Below, piece by piece: positions 6,568 to 9,075 of a stretch of DNA of 9,075 bases. Each line of letters begins with the position of its first letter. The stretch's first letter is position 1. Under the pieces are notes generated by a model, which did not search any database, had not been told where the DNA came from, and worked only from the letters and a program-made list of their open reading frames with translations. Both the position numbers and the translations under genes were made by a program. This DNA is from Gammaproteobacteria bacterium. GTDB lineage: Bacteria > Pseudomonadota > Gammaproteobacteria > Steroidobacterales > Steroidobacteraceae. Where the stretch lies: positions 1 through 9,075 of the forward strand of contig JASHUC010000377.1 in NCBI GenBank assembly GCA_030040235.1, given 5' to 3'.

Positions 6568-6570
6568 GGT

Positions 6571-6578
6571 CCTTCTCC
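6571..6578 (-). promoter_or_regulatory. strong Shine-Dalgarno GGAGAAGG of the microprotein
   Basis: Read on the minus strand, GGAGAAGG precedes the ATG at 6567 by ACC, placing GGAG at the ideal 7-nt spacing. Other genes in this window have weaker sites, so this one implies high translation of the small ORF. Confidence 0.65.
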
Positions 6579-6607
6579 ATCCCCGGCCGGCACCGTGCTG
6601 GCCTTAC

Positions 6608-6631
6608 GGTGTGCTATATAACTACAACACT
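6608..6631. promoter_or_regulatory. operator-like dyad over the -10 box, probable YtrA/GntR site
   Basis: On the plus strand the element reads GGTGT at 6608-6612 and ACACT at 6627-6631, that is GGTG-N16-CACT. GTGT and ACAC match perfectly, with further symmetric TA steps inside. It is centred at 6619.5, exactly over the -10 box of the minus-strand promoter, ideal for repression. As I recall, Xanthomonas YtrA was reported to bind GGTG-N16-CACC and Bacillus YtrA AGTGTA-N13-TACACT. The spacing matches the first with one base different. Binding by the encoded GntR protein is inference. Confidence 0.55.
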
Positions 6632-6644
6632 ACTTCTGTGTCAA
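6615..6644 (-). promoter_or_regulatory. sigma70-type promoter of the microprotein-gntR-ABC operon
   Basis: Read on the minus strand, a perfect -35 TTGACA (6644-6639) is followed after 18 bp by TATATA (6620-6615). Transcription would begin near 6608, about 40 nt before the microprotein ATG. The region is markedly AT-rich against the GC-rich surroundings, which supports it. It lies inside the operator-like dyad and directly beside the poly-G tract. Confidence 0.65.
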
Positions 6645-6645
6645 G

Positions 6646-6655
6646 CCCCCCCCCC
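6646..6655. repeat. 10-nt homopolymer (C10 plus strand, G10 minus strand)
   Basis: Ten consecutive C residues, read as G10 on the operon strand, end one base before the -35 TTGACA. Tracts this long are prone to slippage and are known phase-variation switches when they lie in or near promoters, but position upstream of -35 would act only through upstream contacts. A sequencing error in tract length is also possible. Confidence 0.7.
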
Positions 6656-6683
6656 CTTAAAGCCGGCGCCGGGGGCGAGCCGA

Positions 6684-6712
6684 TCGGTAGCCGCGCGGCG
6701 CGCCGCTAAAAT
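6684..6712 (+). promoter_or_regulatory. possible mdh promoter
   Basis: TAAAAT at 6707-6712 matches the -10 consensus at five of six positions. With a 17-bp spacer the -35 would be TCGGTA, only three of six. Transcription would start near 6719, about 20 nt before the mdh ATG. The remainder of 6656-6739 shows only GC-rich sequence and no other gene. Confidence 0.35.
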
Positions 6713-6739
6713 GGCGATTTCGCGCCCACGGAGTCACGC

Positions 6740-7717
6740 ATGAACAAAGCGGTGAACGTCGCCATCACGGGCGGTGCCGGCCAGATCGGGTATGCCCTCG
6801 CCTTTCGCGTCGCCTCGGGCGCTCTGCTCGGCCCCGAGCAACCGATCAACCTGCATCTTCTCGAGATCACCCCCGCGCTGCCGGCCCTGCACGGCATCGC
6901 CATGGAGCTCGAGGATTGCGCCTTCCGCACGCTCAACCGGATCGTGCCCACGGACGATCCCAAAGTCGCATTCCGCGATTGCGACTACGCGCTGCTCGTC
7001 GGCGCACGCCCGCGCGGCCCCGGCATGGAGCGCAAGGACCTGCTGCTCGCAAACGCGCAGATCTTCTCGGCACAGGGACGCGCGCTCGGCGAGGTAGCGC
7101 GACGCAGCGTCAAGGTGCTGGTGGTCGGCAATCCGGCGAACACCAATGCGCTCATCGCGCGCGAGAACGCCAAGGAGCTCGATCCGCGCAGCTTCACCGC
7201 AATGACCCGGCTCGACCACAATCGGGCGCTCGCGCAGCTCGCGAGCAAAACCGGCACGCACGTCGCGCGAGTCGCGCGCATGATCATCTGGGGGAACCAC
7301 TCCTCCACGCAGTACCCCGACGTGAATCACTGCACGATCGACGGCAAGCCTGCGACGAGCCTGCTCGAGCGGAGATGGATCGAGGAGAGTTTCATTCCGA
7401 CCGTGCAGCAGCGCGGCGCGGCGGTGATCAAGGCGCGAGGGTCCTCATCGGCCGCCTCGGCGGCCTCTGCCGCAATCGATCATGTGCACGACTGGGTGCA
7501 CGGCACGCCGCCCGGCGACTGGGTGAGCATGGCCGTCGCCTCCGACGGCAGCTACGGGATACCGGCGGGCGTCGTGTACTCCTATCCCGTCGTGTGCCGC
7601 GGCGCCGGGTACGAGATCGTGCAGGGCCTGGCGATCGATGAGTCGAGCCGCAAGCGCATGCAGGCGACGCTTGCCGAGCTCAACGAGGAGCGCGACGGGG
7701 TGAAGGCATTGCTGTAA
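6740..7717 (+). CDS. mdh: malate dehydrogenase (NAD)
   Basis: A 325-residue cytoplasmic enzyme that interconverts malate and oxaloacetate in the TCA cycle. It is the usual length of the cytosolic-like bacterial type. The NAD site is [11 protein letters not shown], with the glycines at 11, 14 and 17, and the acidic Glu42 in LLE favours NAD over NADP. Substrate arginines are Arg92 and Arg98 in [15 protein letters not shown] and Arg162 in TRLDHNRA. Catalytic residues are Asp159 and His187 in WGNHSS. NPANTN (131-136) and [11 protein letters not shown] near 232-242 are further family hallmarks. The GGAG at 6730-6733 sits 6 nt before the ATG. The gene ends 10 nt before fadE on the same strand, so the two are probably co-transcribed, an uncommon pairing. 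Nothing looks degraded. Confidence 0.96.
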   Translation: MNKAVNVAITGGAGQIGYALAFRVASGALLGPEQPINLHLLEITPALPALHGIAMELEDCAFRTLNRIVPTDDPKVAFRDCDYALLVGARPRGPGMERKDLLLANAQIFSAQGRALGEVARRSVKVLVVGNPANTNALIARENAKELDPRSFTAMTRLDHNRALAQLASKTGTHVARVARMIIWGNHSSTQYPDVNHCTIDGKPATSLLERRWIEESFIPTVQQRGAAVIKARGSSSAASAASAAIDHVHDWVHGTPPGDWVSMAVASDGSYGIPAGVVYSYPVVCRGAGYEIVQGLAIDESSRKRMQATLAELNEERDGVKALL

Positions 7718-7724
7718 GAATGCC
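7705..7724 (+). promoter_or_regulatory. small hairpin across the mdh stop, before fadE
   Basis: GGCATT (7705-7710) and AATGCC (7719-7724) pair around an 8-nt loop that contains the TAA of mdh. The structure ends 3 nt before the fadE ATG. It could alter mRNA stability or fadE translation, but the stem is short and may be chance. Confidence 0.25.
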
Positions 7725-7727
7725 CGC

Positions 7728-9075
7728 ATGCTCGCTGCACTCCTCACGCTTGTCGTTCTCGCGGCCATCGCGTATGCCGTGACGCAGATCGGCGGGCTCA
7801 TCACGATCCTGTTCATCGCCGCGGCGCTAACGTGCGCCTACCGGCGGCTGAGCCTGCTCGCCTCCTCGGTGGCGTTCACGGTGCTGCTCGCCGCGTACAC
7901 GGCGCTCGGTGCTCCGGCGGCGGCGTGGAAAGCGTTGCTCTGGGTGCTGCTCGCGCTCAACTGGGCGCTCAATGTCCGGCCGCTGCGCAAGAGCCTCATC
8001 ACCCGGCCGTTCATGAGGGCATATCTGCGCCTGCTGCCCGCGATGTCGGTGACCGAGCGCGAAGCGCTCGAGGCCGGTACGGTCTGGTGGGACGGGGAGC
8101 TCTTCAGCGGCGCGCCGAGGTGGGAGCGGCTGCGCGCGACGAAGCCGCCGCAGCTCTCCTCGGAGGAGCGAGCATTTCTCGAGGGGCCGTGCGAGGAGCT
8201 CTGCCGGATGCTCGATGATTGGGACATCACCCATCGCCGCGGCGACATGCCCCCCGAGGTCTGGCAGTACCTCAAATCGCAGGGCTTCTTCGCGATGATC
8301 ATCCCGAAGCGGTACGGCGGTCTCGAGTTCTCGGCGTACGCTCATTCGTGCGTGCTCGCCAAGATCGCGAGCCGCAGCGCAACGGTGTCCTCCACGGTCG
8401 CGGTGCCGAACTCTCTCGGTCCGGCCGAGCTCCTCAATCACTACGGCACGGAGGAGCAGAAGAATCAATATCTGCCGCGGCTCGCCCGCGGCGAGGAAGT
8501 TCCCTGTTTCGCCCTGACCGGTCCCCGCGCGGGCTCCGATGCGGCATCGATCCCGGACACCGGCATCGTGTGCCGCGGCGTGTGGCAGGGCCGCGAGATC
8601 ATCGGCCTCAAGCTCAATTTCGCAAAGCGCTACATCACCCTCGCGCCGATCGCAACGGTCGTGGGCCTCGCCTTTCGCATGTACGATCCCGAGCACCTGC
8701 TCGGGGAGCGGACCGACCTCGGCATCACCTGCGCCCTGATCCCGCGCAACACCGCGGGGATCAGCATCGGGCGGCGCCATTTTCCAATCAACATTCCCTT
8801 CCAGAACGGTCCCATTCAGGGCACGGACGTTTTCGTCCCGCTCGACTTCATCATCGGCGGCCCCAAGATGGCCGGCCAGGGCTGGCGCATGCTCGTCGAG
8901 CAGCTCTCGGTCGGACGCTGCATCTCGCTGCCCTCCAACGCAACGGGCGGCTCCAAGGCCGCGGTCTGGGCGACGGGTGCCTATGCGCGCATTCGCCGCC
9001 AGTTCAACGCGCCGGTCGGCCGCTTCGAGGGTGTGCAGTCGATCATCGCGCGCATGGTGGGGCTCACCTACATCA
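7728..9075 (+). CDS. fadE: acyl-CoA dehydrogenase FadE, 5' part (runs off window)
   Basis: The first 449 codons of the enzyme that introduces the trans-2 double bond into acyl-CoA, the first step of fatty-acid beta-oxidation. The complete protein should be about 810 residues as in E. coli, so the C-terminal half, including the likely catalytic glutamate region, is outside. Residues 1-80 are hydrophobic with two or three membrane-like segments, as in E. coli FadE. The body then follows that protein closely from memory: [134 protein letters not shown] and [12 protein letters not shown]. One difference is Arg in [11 protein letters not shown] where E. coli has Glu. The Shine-Dalgarno is weak (TAAGAA 8 nt upstream), in keeping with coupling to mdh 10 nt before. 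The ATG at 7720 is out of frame. No frameshift is visible. Confidence 0.95.
   Translation, partial: MLAALLTLVVLAAIAYAVTQIGGLITILFIAAALTCAYRRLSLLASSVAFTVLLAAYTALGAPAAAWKALLWVLLALNWALNVRPLRKSLITRPFMRAYLRLLPAMSVTEREALEAGTVWWDGELFSGAPRWERLRATKPPQLSSEERAFLEGPCEELCRMLDDWDITHRRGDMPPEVWQYLKSQGFFAMIIPKRYGGLEFSAYAHSCVLAKIASRSATVSSTVAVPNSLGPAELLNHYGTEEQKNQYLPRLARGEEVPCFALTGPRAGSDAASIPDTGIVCRGVWQGREIIGLKLNFAKRYITLAPIATVVGLAFRMYDPEHLLGERTDLGITCALIPRNTAGISIGRRHFPINIPFQNGPIQGTDVFVPLDFIIGGPKMAGQGWRMLVEQLSVGRCISLPSNATGGSKAAVWATGAYARIRRQFNAPVGRFEGVQSIIARMVGLTYI

Noticed and set aside
6482..6709. 75-codon plus-strand frame in the intergenic region before mdh
   Set aside because: It runs through the minus-strand promoter, the C10 tract and the microprotein, lacks a ribosome site, and resembles no family.
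7827..8780. 317-codon minus-strand frame opposite fadE
   Set aside because: Antisense shadow of a strongly recognised fadE; composition is Arg/Glu/His-rich without motifs.

Overview
This is a GC-rich (about two-thirds GC by eye) chromosomal segment from a bacterium, most likely a gammaproteobacterium. The taxon clue is the fadE gene at the right end. It carries the hydrophobic N-terminus typical of E. coli-type FadE and, as far as I remember that protein, matches it closely over the whole visible part. The malate dehydrogenase next to it is the cytosolic-like type common in beta/gammaproteobacteria. A soil or aquatic Xanthomonadales/Steroidobacterales/Nevskiales-like organism would fit, but the order is a guess.

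Layout, left to right. (1) 105-1112 (+): soluble HD-domain metal phosphohydrolase with the motif order of class I cyclic-nucleotide phosphodiesterases. (2) 1116-1793 (-): M15 (VanY-type) zinc D,D-peptidase, convergent with gene 1. (3) 1794-1988: divergent regulatory region with two near-identical 17-bp dyads 45 bp apart and a strong hairpin. (4) 1989-4139 (+): membrane-anchored HAMP-PAS-GGDEF-EAL c-di-GMP enzyme. (5) 4152-6567 (-): a four-gene operon, read right to left: a 35-residue one-TM microprotein missed by normal length cut-offs, a YtrA-type GntR repressor, an ABC ATPase and its six-TM ABC-2 type permease. It has a clear promoter, an operator-like dyad over the -10 box, and a 10-nt G/C homopolymer against the -35 box. 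(6) 6740-7717 (+) mdh, then 7728-9075 (+) fadE, which runs off the window. They are 10 nt apart with a small hairpin between.

How the genes work together. The left half is signalling and cell-wall related: a PDE-like HD protein and a c-di-GMP enzyme flank a peptidoglycan-type peptidase. The peptidase and the c-di-GMP gene diverge from one shared, apparently regulated intergenic region. The middle operon looks like a self-repressed stress-responsive ABC system of the YtrA/GntR class, probably answering envelope or antimicrobial stress. The right pair is central carbon metabolism: fatty-acid beta-oxidation entry and the malate to oxaloacetate step.

No RNA genes, insertion sequences, CRISPR arrays or phage genes were seen. 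The parts most worth a second look are the microprotein leading the ABC operon, its promoter/operator/poly-G arrangement, and the paired dyads at 1814-1875. None is proof of a new system.
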